From CAZNHL01 sp964572965 (GTDB lineage Bacteria > Bacteroidota > Bacteroidia > Cytophagales > UBA9547), in contig CAZNHL010000048.1 in assembly GCA_964572965.1 (NCBI GenBank), positions 1 through 37,548 of the forward strand: a stretch of DNA of 37,548 nt, given 5' to 3'. Each line of letters opens with the position of its first letter. Within the stretch, counting starts at the first letter, position 1. The position numbers and the translations under genes were made by a program. This document shows positions 1 through 8,055 of the stretch, piece by piece. The notes under the pieces were generated by a model. It saw only the letters and a program-made list of their open reading frames with translations. It was not told the origin of the DNA and searched no databases.

Positions 1-1401
1 CTGAAGATGCTGAGCGAAAAAACTCATAGGAAGCAAGCCATAAGCGGACAAGTATTCCTGAACACAGAACTGCTTAAAGACTTTTATGAACATCACTTGC
101 CTTTTGAACTGACAGATGCGCAAAAAAGGGTAATCAAGGAGATTTATACCGATATGAAATCCGGTAAACAAATGAACCGATTACTCCAGGGTGATGTAGG
201 AAGCGGGAAAACCATTGTCGGCTTTATATGTATGCTCATGGCTGTGGGTAATGGCGCACAAGGCTGTTTAATGGCTCCTACTGAGATCCTGGCCGATCAG
301 CATTATAAAGGGCTTTTACCTTTTGCCGAAAGTCTTGGAATTAAAATAGCCAAACTTACTGGTTCCACCAAAACATCAGAAAGGAAGACCATCTTATCAG
401 AATTAGAATCAGGAGCACTGAGCATTATTGTCGGTACGCATGCTTTAATCGAAGACCCCGTAGTCTTTAAAAACCTGGGTCTTTGTATTGTTGATGAGCA
501 GCACCGCTTCGGTGTGGCTCAAAGAGCAAAGCTTTGGAACAAGAATAAAGTAATGCCTCCTCATATTCTTGTGATGACTGCTACTCCGATTCCACGAACA
601 TTGGCTATGACACTTTATGGAGACCTTGACGTTTCTGTCATTGACGAACTACCAAAGGGTCGAAAACCCATTAAAACAGTTATCCGGAAAGACAATCAAC
701 GTCTTGCAGTATTTGGTTTCATGAAAGAAGAAATGGCCAAAGGCAGACAGATTTATATTGTTTATCCATTAATTGAAGAGTCCGCCAAACTTGATTTGAA
801 AGACCTCATGGATGGCTATGAAAGCATTAGCCGTGCTTTTGCCCAGGTACCTCTAAGTATGGTTCATGGACGTATGAAAGTGCAGGATAAAGATTTCGAA
901 ATGGCACGCTTCGTTAAAGGTGAAACCAAAATAATGGTAGCAACTACGGTTATTGAAGTTGGGGTAAACGTGCCTAACGCTTCGGTAATGATCATTGAAA
1001 ACTCGGAGCGTTTCGGTTTGGCTCAATTGCACCAATTACGTGGTCGTGTAGGTCGTGGAGCAGAACAATCATTCTGTATCCTGATGGCCTCTCATAAAAT
1101 GAGCTCTGACAGTAAAACAAGACTTGAAACCATGGTTCGTACCAATAATGGTTTTGAGATAGCCGATGTAGACCTTAAACTACGCGGCCCGGGAGACCTT
1201 ACAGGTACTCAGCAAAGCGGTGTTCTTGACCTATTGATATCAGACCTGGCACAAGACGCTGCCATATTAAAAGAAGCCAGAGAAACAGCTGAGCATATCT
1301 TAGAAGAAGATCCCCATTTCCAGCTGCCGGCCAATTATGTCATCAGAGAACATATTGGCTCATTAAACAAAAATACCGTTAACTGGTCGAGGATTAGTTA
1401 A
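1..1401 (+). CDS. recG: ATP-dependent DNA helicase RecG, C-terminal part (5' end outside window)
   Basis: RecG unwinds and remodels stalled replication forks and Holliday junctions. The reading frame is open to the first base, so the 464 residues seen from the ATG at 7 are the helicase portion of a protein that is usually about 700 residues; the N-terminal wedge domain lies outside the window. Visible SF2 motifs, counted from that ATG, are Walker A GDVGSGKT (62-69), the DEQH box (163-166), MTATPIPRT, and in the second RecA-like lobe VATTVIEVGVNVPNA and QLRGRVGRG. The ending with LKLRGPGDLTGTQQSG is typical of RecG. It converges on the minus-strand gene that follows, the two stop ends overlapping by 4 bases with no hairpin terminator between them. 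Identification is secure. Confidence 0.96.
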   Translation: MKMLSEKTHRKQAISGQVFLNTELLKDFYEHHLPFELTDAQKRVIKEIYTDMKSGKQMNRLLQGDVGSGKTIVGFICMLMAVGNGAQGCLMAPTEILADQHYKGLLPFAESLGIKIAKLTGSTKTSERKTILSELESGALSIIVGTHALIEDPVVFKNLGLCIVDEQHRFGVAQRAKLWNKNKVMPPHILVMTATPIPRTLAMTLYGDLDVSVIDELPKGRKPIKTVIRKDNQRLAVFGFMKEEMAKGRQIYIVYPLIEESAKLDLKDLMDGYESISRAFAQVPLSMVHGRMKVQDKDFEMARFVKGETKIMVATTVIEVGVNVPNASVMIIENSERFGLAQLHQLRGRVGRGAEQSFCILMASHKMSSDSKTRLETMVRTNNGFEIADVDLKLRGPGDLTGTQQSGVLDLLISDLAQDAAILKEARETAEHILEEDPHFQLPANYVIREHIGSLNKNTVNWSRIS

Positions 1402-2255
1402 TCCTTTTTATTCCAATATAAAGACGAATTGATTGCCGAATATAGCTCCCGGCCAAATGTTCGCTGAATTGAATACCATGTACTAATCCACTCGCCATTT
1501 GTAAACTGCCAGCCGTTGTTAAGATATTTTTTATTGATCCTACAAACATCAAAATCAGCATAATCTGACTGAAATTTATCAATTTCCAAAAAGTTTTTTT
1601 TGATCGGTAAACTACCCAGCAAATAGGTATCCGGCACCAATTGCAAAAAGAAAGACGAGTCCTTATCCTTTATCTCCCCTGCAAAAACATCACCATAAGG
1701 CGAAAAAGACCTTGTAGCTCCCGGGTATATATTAACCTGTTCACGATCAATATGAGCGTAAAATCCATAATAGCCATCTATTGTTATCCTCTCCCCCATA
1801 TTTATTGCCTTCATCCGAACCAAAATAAAATAGTTTTCCACCGTTTGCGGTTCATCTTCCCAAACAGGTGTTAATGTCTTATAACGATACACACTTTCAA
1901 GAGTAGCAAGTCCTTCAAACTCATATCTTTTTAAGTCATTCTTAACAACCATTTTGAAGCTATAGGAAGAGTCCGACAATTTAGCAACAGGCTCTATTGC
2001 CGACAGGACTCTTTTATAATCCCTTCCAATAGTTCCAATGTAAGTATGATACATAAATACGCCGTTGTTATAGCCCGAAGTATCCTGTTCTGTCAGGTCA
2101 AGTCTTTTAAAAGGAGTTAATGCTACTTTTTGCTTACAAAAAACTGAACTTCTGACTTCAGCCAGCCAACTTCTGACTTCTTTAATCTGGGAATTCGCCT
2201 GTAGAGCACCTAATAGGACAAATACTATTAACAAACATCTCATCATAAACACCAT
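1398..2255 (-). CDS. Hypothetical secreted protein, about 285 residues
   Basis: I do not recognise this family. The N terminus has a signal peptide: a short charged start, a hydrophobic stretch CLLIVFVLLGALQA and a likely signal peptidase I site after QANS. The rest is soluble, rich in aromatic residues and beta-prone, with no cysteine pair or catalytic motif that I can name, so export to the periplasm or cell surface is the most that can be inferred. Three in-frame ATGs lie close together (residues 1, 4 and 5) and none has a clear ribosome binding site, so the exact start is uncertain. The gene lies just downstream of the ATP synthase operon terminator on the same strand, so it is probably a separate unit or is reached by read-through. 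Confidence 0.75.
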   Translation of the reverse strand: MVFMMRCLLIVFVLLGALQANSQIKEVRSWLAEVRSSVFCKQKVALTPFKRLDLTEQDTSGYNNGVFMYHTYIGTIGRDYKRVLSAIEPVAKLSDSSYSFKMVVKNDLKRYEFEGLATLESVYRYKTLTPVWEDEPQTVENYFILVRMKAINMGERITIDGYYGFYAHIDREQVNIYPGATRSFSPYGDVFAGEIKDKDSSFFLQLVPDTYLLGSLPIKKNFLEIDKFQSDYADFDVCRINKKYLNNGWQFTNGEWISTWYSIQRTFGRELYSAINSSLYWNKKD

Positions 2256-2289
2256 AAAAACAAAAGGGATCGCTTTTCAGCAATCCCTT
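2256..2289 (-). terminator. Rho-independent terminator of the ATP synthase operon
   Basis: Read on the minus strand, a 10-bp stem (AAGGGATTGC with GCGATCCCTT, one G-U pair) closes a six-base loop and is followed by a T-rich run TTGTTTTT. It lies 23 bases after the atpG stop codon, as expected for the end of the operon. Confidence 0.85.
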
Positions 2290-2312
2290 CTTAATATCTG
2301 TCAATTCTACAA

Positions 2313-3188
2313 CTATCCTTTCAATGCTTCTGCACCACCAACAATCTCAAGGATCTCGTTAGTAATTGCCGCCTGACGGGAACGGTTATAGCTTAATTTC
2401 AATTCTTTCAACAATGCTCCGGCGTTATCTGTCGCTTTCTCCATTGCTGTCATACGGGCTCCCTGCTCAGATGCAAAGCTATCCAACACTGCTTTGAAAA
2501 TTTGCACTTTCAAAGACTTTGGTACCAATGCAGTAAGAATTTCTTCCTGATTTGGTTCAAAAATATAATCCGTATTAGTTGTTACCTCTTTTACAGTTTG
2601 CTGAATCGGCAAAAATTGCTCAACCTTAAGAATCTGCGTAGCAGCATTCTTAAATTCGTTGTAAACAAGTTCTACTTTATCATATTTCCCTTCAACAAAT
2701 TCAGCCATGATCTCTTCCCCGACAGCGCGAACTTTATCAAAGCTCTGGTCATGGAAAAGGGTAGTGTGTTTCCCTATTACAGTGAAATCTCTCTTAGAGA
2801 AATATTCAAAGCCTTTCTTACCGATAGTCAGGAAAGTAACACCGCCGTTAGCAAGTTGTGCAGGGTATTTTTCTTCCACATGAAGAGTAGCACCTTTTAA
2901 AGTAGCAGAGTTAAAACCGCCGCAAAGACCTCTGTCAGACGTCAAAACAACAATCAAAACTTTGTTTACTTCTCTTTCAGTAGAATATGCCTGCAACAAT
3001 TCATTCTCAATACCAGATTCAAGGTTGCTAAGAATCTGCTGTAGCTTTTGGGCATATGGCCTTAACTGAACAATAGCCGTCTGAGCTCTACGCAATTTAG
3101 CCGCCGAAACCATTTTCATGGCTTTGGTAATCTGTTGTGTAGACTGAATAGAGGTTATTCTATTTCTGACTTCCTTTAAACTTGGCAT
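2313..3188 (-). CDS. atpG: ATP synthase F1 subunit gamma
   Basis: The gamma subunit is the central rotating shaft of F1, which couples proton flow through the c-ring to catalysis in the alpha3-beta3 head. The 291-residue length is usual. The N-terminal coiled-coil helix MPSLKEVRNRITSIQSTQQI followed by TKAMKMVSAAKLRRAQ is the family signature, as are the internal LTSDRGLCGGFN and the C-terminal helix with MEKATDNAGALLKELKL and YNRSRQAAITNEILEIVGGA. It is the last gene of the operon, 54 bases after atpA with a hairpin in the gap, and is followed by a terminator. The beta (atpD) and epsilon (atpC) genes that follow gamma in most bacteria are absent here. In Bacteroidota these two genes are commonly encoded at a separate locus. 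Confidence 0.97.
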   Translation of the reverse strand: MPSLKEVRNRITSIQSTQQITKAMKMVSAAKLRRAQTAIVQLRPYAQKLQQILSNLESGIENELLQAYSTEREVNKVLIVVLTSDRGLCGGFNSATLKGATLHVEEKYPAQLANGGVTFLTIGKKGFEYFSKRDFTVIGKHTTLFHDQSFDKVRAVGEEIMAEFVEGKYDKVELVYNEFKNAATQILKVEQFLPIQQTVKEVTTNTDYIFEPNQEEILTALVPKSLKVQIFKAVLDSFASEQGARMTAMEKATDNAGALLKELKLSYNRSRQAAITNEILEIVGGAEALKG

Positions 3189-3211
3189 TCTTATTAAGCT
3201 TTATAGGAAAG

Positions 3212-3234
3212 AGCCGGCCTTATGCAGACCGGCT
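3212..3234 (-). other. Intercistronic hairpin between atpA and atpG
   Basis: AGCCGG and CCGGCT pair across the gap, and the stem extends to about 9 bp with one mismatch around a TATGC loop. It is GC-rich for this genome and fills most of the 54-base spacer. There is no clean T-run after it, so an mRNA processing or stability role fits better than full termination. Confidence 0.5.
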
Positions 3235-3242
3235 TCTTTAAT

Positions 3243-4823
3243 TTATTTTTTATATCTCGCAGCAAGTTCTTTTGCTGCTTTCTTAAGAACATCAGTTACA
3301 CTGTCGTCAATTTTACCTGATCTCAATGTGTTCAATGTTTCTTTGTGATTAGCTAACAACAATGTAGAGTATTCTTTTTCGAACTCTCTCACTTTGTTTA
3401 CAGGAACATCATCCAATAAACCGTTAGTAGACACGTAAACGATAGCAACCTGCAATTCAACAGGAACCGGAGAGAATTGAGCTTGTTTCAAAATCTCAAC
3501 GTTTCTCTTACCTCTTTCAATTGTCAGTTTAGTAGCTGCATCAAGGTCAGAACCGAATTTAGCAAACGCTTCCAATTCACGGAATTGTGCCTGATCCAAT
3601 TTCAAGGTACCTGCAACTTTCTTCATTGCTTTGATCTGTGCGTTACCACCTACACGAGATACAGAAATACCTACGTTGATAGCCGGACGAACACCAGAGT
3701 TGAATAAGTTAGATTCCAGGAATATCTGACCGTCAGTAATAGAGATTACGTTAGTCGGAATATAAGCAGAAACGTCACCACCTTGAGTTTCAATGATCGG
3801 AAGTGCAGTTAATGAACCACCACCTTTAACCAATGGTTTCAAAGCTTCTGGCAAATCGTTCATCTGAGCAGCAAGTGCGTCAGAAGACGTTACTTTAGCA
3901 GCACGCTCTAACAAACGGCTGTGTAGGTAGAATACGTCACCAGGATAAGCTTCACGTCCCGGAGGTCTTCTCAGGATCAGAGACACCTCACGGTAAGCTA
4001 CTGCCTGCTTAGACAAATCATCATAGATAATCAATGCAGGACGACCAGTATCACGTACATACTCACCAATTGCAGCACCTGCCATCGGAGCAAGGTATTG
4101 TAATGGAGCCGGCTCAGAAGCCGCTGCACAAACGATAGTAGTATAAGCCATTGCACCGGCTTTTTCAAGCGCTGCAACTACCTGAGCTACTGTAGATGCT
4201 TTCTGTCCGATTGCAACGTAGATACAGTAAACAGGCTCGCCTCTGTCATAAAATTCTTTTTGATTGATAATAGTATCAATCGCAATTGTACTCTTACCAG
4301 TCTGACGGTCACCAATGATCAACTCACGTTGTCCACGACCTACAGGAATCATCGCATCGATAGCTTTGATACCAGTCTGAAGAGGTTCTGTTACCGGCTG
4401 ACGGTAGATAACACCCGGTGCTTTACGCTCCAAAGGCATTTCATAAGTCGTACCAGCTATTCCACCTTTTCCGTCGATCGGCTCGCCTAATGTATTTACA
4501 ATTCTTCCGAAAATACCTTCACCAACTTTGATAGAGGCAATTCTGTTCGTTCTTCTTACTGTAGAACCTTCTTTTACTCCTGTTGAGTAACCTAAAAGGA
4601 TAACACCTACGTTATCTTCTTCCAGGTTAATAGCCATACCTTTCAGGCCATTTTCAAACTCAACCATTTCACCTGCCTGAACTTTAGAAAGTCCATAAAT
4701 ACGAGCAACGCCGTCACCGACCTGCAATACCGTACCTACTTCTTCAAGTTCACTTTCGGTTTTAAATTTAGTCAACTGTTCTCTTAAGATCGCAGAGATT
4801 TCGTCTGGTCTGATATCTACCAT
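3243..4823 (-). CDS. atpA: ATP synthase F1 subunit alpha
   Basis: The alpha subunit is the non-catalytic nucleotide-binding subunit of the F1 head. The 526-residue length fits. The N-terminal beta barrel (about 25-95) carries VLQVGDGVARIYGL. The P-loop GDRQTGKST is at 171-179, the alpha family signature PAINVGISVSRVGG lies near 380-392, and the conserved arginine R390 in SVSRVGG reaches into the catalytic site of the neighbouring beta subunit. The C-terminal helical domain is intact. It starts 4 bases after the atpH stop codon, so the two are translationally close. The sequence is highly typical and shows no lesion. Confidence 0.98.
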   Translation of the reverse strand: MVDIRPDEISAILREQLTKFKTESELEEVGTVLQVGDGVARIYGLSKVQAGEMVEFENGLKGMAINLEEDNVGVILLGYSTGVKEGSTVRRTNRIASIKVGEGIFGRIVNTLGEPIDGKGGIAGTTYEMPLERKAPGVIYRQPVTEPLQTGIKAIDAMIPVGRGQRELIIGDRQTGKSTIAIDTIINQKEFYDRGEPVYCIYVAIGQKASTVAQVVAALEKAGAMAYTTIVCAAASEPAPLQYLAPMAGAAIGEYVRDTGRPALIIYDDLSKQAVAYREVSLILRRPPGREAYPGDVFYLHSRLLERAAKVTSSDALAAQMNDLPEALKPLVKGGGSLTALPIIETQGGDVSAYIPTNVISITDGQIFLESNLFNSGVRPAINVGISVSRVGGNAQIKAMKKVAGTLKLDQAQFRELEAFAKFGSDLDAATKLTIERGKRNVEILKQAQFSPVPVELQVAIVYVSTNGLLDDVPVNKVREFEKEYSTLLLANHKETLNTLRSGKIDDSVTDVLKKAAKELAARYKK

Positions 4824-4827
4824 AATA

Positions 4828-5382
4828 TTAATTAGCTATTAATGAAGCACCGTTGAAGTTCAACTTCAACCTGTTTAACATATTCTTAACTGATTTATCG
4901 ATGATTTTATCACCGATCTTAACTACAACACCGCCGATAATTGACTTATCAACAGCTGTTTCAATGACAATTCCTTTTCCGGTGAAAGCTTCAAGTTTAG
5001 ACTTGATTGCCGAAACCGAAGCCTCAGGTAATTCAATTGCTGAAATCACCGTTGCCTTTGCTATATTTTTGTGCTCGAAATACAAGGCAGAAAACTCATT
5101 CGCAACCTCAATCAACACTTCTTCACGATTTTTGCGTGTAACAAGCTCAATGAATGACAATGTCAAATCATTAATCCTGCCTTTGAAGATTTTATTAAGG
5201 ATAGGAAGTTTTTTATCTGCTGTAATAACCGGGCTTTTCAATACCGCACTGAAATCTTTGCTTTGCTTGTAAACACTTACAAAGAAGTTCATATCATTAA
5301 ATGCCACATCAAGTTTGCCCTCTTGTAAGGACAAATCAAGAAGTGTTTGTGCATATCGTCTTGCTACTCTAGTCTCTACCAT
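4828..5382 (-). CDS. atpH: ATP synthase F1 subunit delta
   Basis: Delta (OSCP-like) sits on top of F1 and ties the alpha3-beta3 head to the peripheral stalk made by subunit b. The 184-residue protein begins MVETRVARRYAQTLLDLSLQ, the family's N-terminal helix, and has the central segment LKSPVITADKKLPILNKIF and the C-terminal IGGVVVKIGDKIIDKSVKNM, which matches the usual closing motif of bacterial delta. It lies between atpF (35-base gap) and atpA (4-base gap). This family varies widely in sequence, but position and motifs agree. Confidence 0.95.
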   Translation of the reverse strand: MVETRVARRYAQTLLDLSLQEGKLDVAFNDMNFFVSVYKQSKDFSAVLKSPVITADKKLPILNKIFKGRINDLTLSFIELVTRKNREEVLIEVANEFSALYFEHKNIAKATVISAIELPEASVSAIKSKLEAFTGKGIVIETAVDKSIIGGVVVKIGDKIIDKSVKNMLNRLKLNFNGASLIAN

Positions 5383-5417
5383 TGTCTTGGATATAAGATG
5401 AACAAAAGTCCAACCTA

Positions 5418-5912
5418 CTAATTAGCTTTAACTTCGTCCATATACTTTTGCACAAGGTCTTTCTGTGCTGCATCTGAACTAAGTTCTTTTCTAATGATTT
5501 TTTCAGCAATACCGATAGACAACTCAGTTGCTACCGCTCTTACTTCATTTAATGCTGCAGTTTTCTCAGAATTGATTGCTGCTCTTGCAGACTCAATCAG
5601 TCTGTTTCCTTCTGCTGAAGCTCTTTCTTTCGCCTCTTCCACCAATCTGCTTGACGCAGCAACTGCATCTTTCAGCAATTTATCGCGCTCGTTTCTGGCT
5701 TCTGCTAATAACTGTTCGTTTTGAGATTGCATATTAGCAATATCTCTTTTGGCTTGCTCAGCTGCTTCCAAAGCAGTTGTGATCGTTTCTTCTCTTTCGT
5801 TCAAAGCCCCAAGGATTGGTTTCCAGGCAAGCTTAGCCAAAAGAAGAAATACAGTAAGGAATGTAATCGTATTCCAGAATAAAAGGCCGAAGCCTGGTGT
5901 AATCAAATCCAT
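5418..5912 (-). CDS. atpF: ATP synthase F0 subunit b
   Basis: Subunit b forms the peripheral stalk that holds the F1 head still against the rotating ring. The 164-residue protein has one N-terminal membrane helix (about 5-28, in LITPGFGLLFWNTITFLTVF) followed by a long charged, alanine- and glutamate-rich helix that is expected to form the dimeric stalk, including AWKPILGALNEREETI and EAKERASAEGNRLIESARAA. A single copy is visible, so the stalk is probably a homodimer. The start ATG at 5912 is followed directly by the membrane helix. Upstream lies atpE, separated by a gap that holds a very strong hairpin. Confidence 0.95.
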   Translation of the reverse strand: MDLITPGFGLLFWNTITFLTVFLLLAKLAWKPILGALNEREETITTALEAAEQAKRDIANMQSQNEQLLAEARNERDKLLKDAVAASSRLVEEAKERASAEGNRLIESARAAINSEKTAALNEVRAVATELSIGIAEKIIRKELSSDAAQKDLVQKYMDEVKAN

Positions 5913-5945
5913 AGTATTGCTATAAACTATTTAATTAACGGAATC

Positions 5946-5988
5946 AAAATAGAAAGCCTCTGGCTAAATAGCAGAGGCTTTCTATTTT
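5946..5988 (-). promoter_or_regulatory. 17-bp perfect hairpin immediately after atpE
   Basis: The arms at 5946-5962 (AAAATAGAAAGCCTCTG) and 5972-5988 are exact inverse complements around a 9-base loop. On the minus strand the structure begins at the first base after the atpE stop codon and is followed by a short T-rich stretch. It could be a partial terminator or a barrier to 3' exonucleases that raises c-subunit output over the downstream F-H-A-G genes. The structure is seen in the sequence; its role is inferred. Confidence 0.75.
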
Positions 5989-6237
5989 CTACTTAAGACC
6001 TACAAGCAGACATACTACTACTGCGAAAAGAGCAACACCCTCAACGAAAGCAGCAACAATCAACATTGCAGTTTGAACTTTACCAGCAACTTCTGGTTGA
6101 CGAGCAATAGCTTCCATTGCTTTGCCACCAATGTTACCAATACCTAAGCCAGCACCAACTGCTGCAACACCTGCGCCAATGGCACCAAGACCTGCGCCTA
6201 AAGATGCTCCAGCTTCTAATAAAATGCTATTTAACAT
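5989..6237 (-). CDS. atpE: ATP synthase F0 subunit c
   Basis: Subunit c forms the rotating proteolipid ring. The 82-residue protein is two membrane helices joined by the polar loop ARQPEV (45-50). The N-terminal helix is glycine-rich (GAGLGAIGAGVAAVGAGLGI), as needed for helix packing in the ring. The ion-binding carboxylate is E66 in FVEGVALF; the following residue is G rather than S, which together with the lack of a full sodium motif points to proton use (inference). It is preceded by atpB and followed at once by a 17-bp hairpin that may help supply the many copies needed per complex. Confidence 0.97.
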   Translation of the reverse strand: MLNSILLEAGASLGAGLGAIGAGVAAVGAGLGIGNIGGKAMEAIARQPEVAGKVQTAMLIVAAFVEGVALFAVVVCLLVGLK

Positions 6238-6284
6238 AGTAGAGAAAATTGAAAATTAAAATATAAACAGTTAATAAACACAAA

Positions 6285-7418
6285 TTAATGATGATGCTCT
6301 TCAACAGCAGCACCAATATACAAAGCACTCAACATCGTAAAGATGAATGGCTGCACGAATGCTACCAGGATCTCCAGGAATGTCATAAATACCACAAATA
6401 TACTTGATCCAACACCTACAAAGGCACTTTGGAAAATAAAGATAAAGCTGAATAAACTCAGGATAATAATGTGACCTGCTGTAATGTTAGCAAAAAGACG
6501 GACTGTCAATGAGAATGGCTTTGTGAACAAACCAATAATCTCTACCGGCCACATAATAATGTACAAAGGAATCGGAACTCCCGGAGGCGCGAAGATGTGA
6601 CCCCAGTAGTTTTTATTACCGTTTACATTTGTTACAACGAATGTAATAAGAGCTAATGCACAAGTGAAGGCAATGTTACCGGAAGAGTTAGCTCCGCCAG
6701 GAATTAAGCCCATCAGGTTATTGAATAAGATAAAGAAGAACAATGTCAGCAAATAAGGAGCAAACTTCTTAGCTTTTTTTGCACCTAAATTCGGAAGGAT
6801 AACAACATCCTGTATATAAAGGATAATCGGCTCCATAAATGACTGAATCCCTGACGGTGCTTTTCCTCTGTTTGTGCGGTAAGCTTTACTTACTGTCAGA
6901 AAAACAAGAACCATCAACACTACGGCAATCATTGTACTTGCGACATTCTTTGTAATAGAAAAGTCATACAAACAGCCTTCAGAAGCATTTTTAAATGAGA
7001 TTTTTTCGTGATTATCCAACACGTATCCATTGTACTCTTTCGGACCGTGATGAGAACCCACAAAATTAGATGAAGAGAATACTTCAAGACCTCTTGACTT
7101 AGAGTAGATAATAACCGGTAAGCTTAATGTTACCGAAGTATGACCAATATCAATAAAATGCCATTCATGTGCGTCGGCAATGTGATGAAGAATTAAATCT
7201 GTCGGCTTAAAACCACCGTCTGCATGTGATGCTTCTTCAGCATGATGCACCTCTTCAATAAGTGGCTGAATTACTTTTTTTGCTGCAGAATCAACAACAC
7301 TCTGCGCTGTAGAATCAATATGCTGGTTTGCGTCGGCATTTGCATTGAAACTCAACACAAAAACAGACAAAACACAAACGAAAAAGAAGCTTAAACGGAA
7401 GTAAATTTTCTTAAACAT
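6285..7418 (-). CDS. atpB: ATP synthase F0 subunit a, with long N-terminal extension
   Basis: Subunit a provides the proton half-channels next to the c-ring. At 377 residues it is longer than the E. coli form (about 270). The extra length is an N-terminal hydrophobic signal-like segment (about 7-28, ending SFNANADA) and a histidine-rich soluble region of roughly 130 residues, which is common in Bacteroidota. The canonical core follows, with APYLLTLFFFILFNNLMGLI, and the essential arginine in SLTVRLFANITAGH. The C terminus ends in EEHHH. The sequence YILPNL-like segment and five or so membrane helices are in the usual order. The start ATG at 7418 gives a good signal peptide, and the gene lies 12 bases after the atpI-like gene. 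Confidence 0.95.
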   Translation of the reverse strand: MFKKIYFRLSFFFVCVLSVFVLSFNANADANQHIDSTAQSVVDSAAKKVIQPLIEEVHHAEEASHADGGFKPTDLILHHIADAHEWHFIDIGHTSVTLSLPVIIYSKSRGLEVFSSSNFVGSHHGPKEYNGYVLDNHEKISFKNASEGCLYDFSITKNVASTMIAVVLMVLVFLTVSKAYRTNRGKAPSGIQSFMEPIILYIQDVVILPNLGAKKAKKFAPYLLTLFFFILFNNLMGLIPGGANSSGNIAFTCALALITFVVTNVNGNKNYWGHIFAPPGVPIPLYIIMWPVEIIGLFTKPFSLTVRLFANITAGHIIILSLFSFIFIFQSAFVGVGSSIFVVFMTFLEILVAFVQPFIFTMLSALYIGAAVEEHHH

Positions 7419-7430
7419 TATACTATTTCA

Positions 7431-7811
7431 CTAATGGGTCTGCAAGTTAGTTAATAAGAATTTAATTTCAAATCCCATATAGATGAAATAAATCACAAGA
7501 TAATCCCCTGCAAAGGCATATTTCGCCACACCATCAAAATACAAATAAGTAGCTATAACTATTAATGAGATAAATAGCTTCACTGCTTTTGAAACATAAA
7601 AACTATTCTGGAAGCTTTCATGGTCTTTTTTCTCCAAAAAACTATTCTGAGCAGCAGTGCTGGCATAAGACAATCCTGCAAAACCAAGAATCACATACCA
7701 CACATAAGGGTTTACCCAAGTTGGTTGGTTGTATGATAAAAAAATGAATAAGGCTATAACGATAGCTGTAACAATTATTAACTGTCGTACTAATGAACTC
7801 TGTTTACTCAT
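7431..7811 (-). CDS. AtpI-like membrane protein of the ATP synthase operon
   Basis: This 126-residue protein has four predicted membrane helices (about 9-26, 33-52, 72-92 and 98-118) and no soluble domain. Position between atpZ and atpB, size and topology match AtpI-type accessory proteins, which assist c-ring assembly in other bacteria, but sequence similarity is too weak to name it with certainty. Its start overlaps the end of atpZ by 8 bases, showing translational coupling. It could instead be a lineage-specific F0 assembly factor; I make no stronger claim. Confidence 0.7.
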   Translation of the reverse strand: MSKQSSLVRQLIIVTAIVIALFIFLSYNQPTWVNPYVWYVILGFAGLSYASTAAQNSFLEKKDHESFQNSFYVSKAVKLFISLIVIATYLYFDGVAKYAFAGDYLVIYFIYMGFEIKFLLTNLQTH

Positions 7812-8043
7812 CTGATTTACTCTGTCTGATTATTTGATACATGGACACAAAGATACCTAAAAACAACAGAATGATTGTCATATAAGGAATTTTGTGTTCA
7901 TACTTCGTATCCAGCCAATAGCCAAGCCAGCCGCTGCCCCCAACAACAACAACCATACTAAAGATAAGCCCTGAATATTTCACATAGAGCTGCATATTAG
8001 GTTTACCTTGTTTTTCCGCTTCTTTTCCTTCAGGTGTTGCCAT
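7804..8043 (-). CDS. AtpZ/AtpI family protein
   Basis: A 79-residue protein with a short charged N terminus and two membrane helices (about 23-46 and 53-72). The core KYSGLIFSMVVVVGGSGWLG followed by YWLDTKY is the signature of the AtpZ/AtpI family (putative F0F1-ATPase Ca2+/Mg2+ accessory subunit). These small proteins head ATP synthase operons and are thought to help assembly or magnesium supply. It begins 12 bases after the xrtN stop codon and overlaps the next gene by 8 bases. A weak promoter-like sequence (TTG at 8098-8100, TACTTTTA at 8067-8074, spacing 23) lies in the 3' end of xrtN, so independent transcription of the ATP synthase genes is possible. Confidence 0.85.
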   Translation of the reverse strand: MATPEGKEAEKQGKPNMQLYVKYSGLIFSMVVVVGGSGWLGYWLDTKYEHKIPYMTIILLFLGIFVSMYQIIRQSKSDE

Positions 8044-8055
8044 AAAAACTGATAA

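Noticed and set aside
4853..5272. Long plus-strand frames opposite the atp genes
   Set aside because: They are shadows of well-conserved minus-strand genes, with no family features or start signals of their own.
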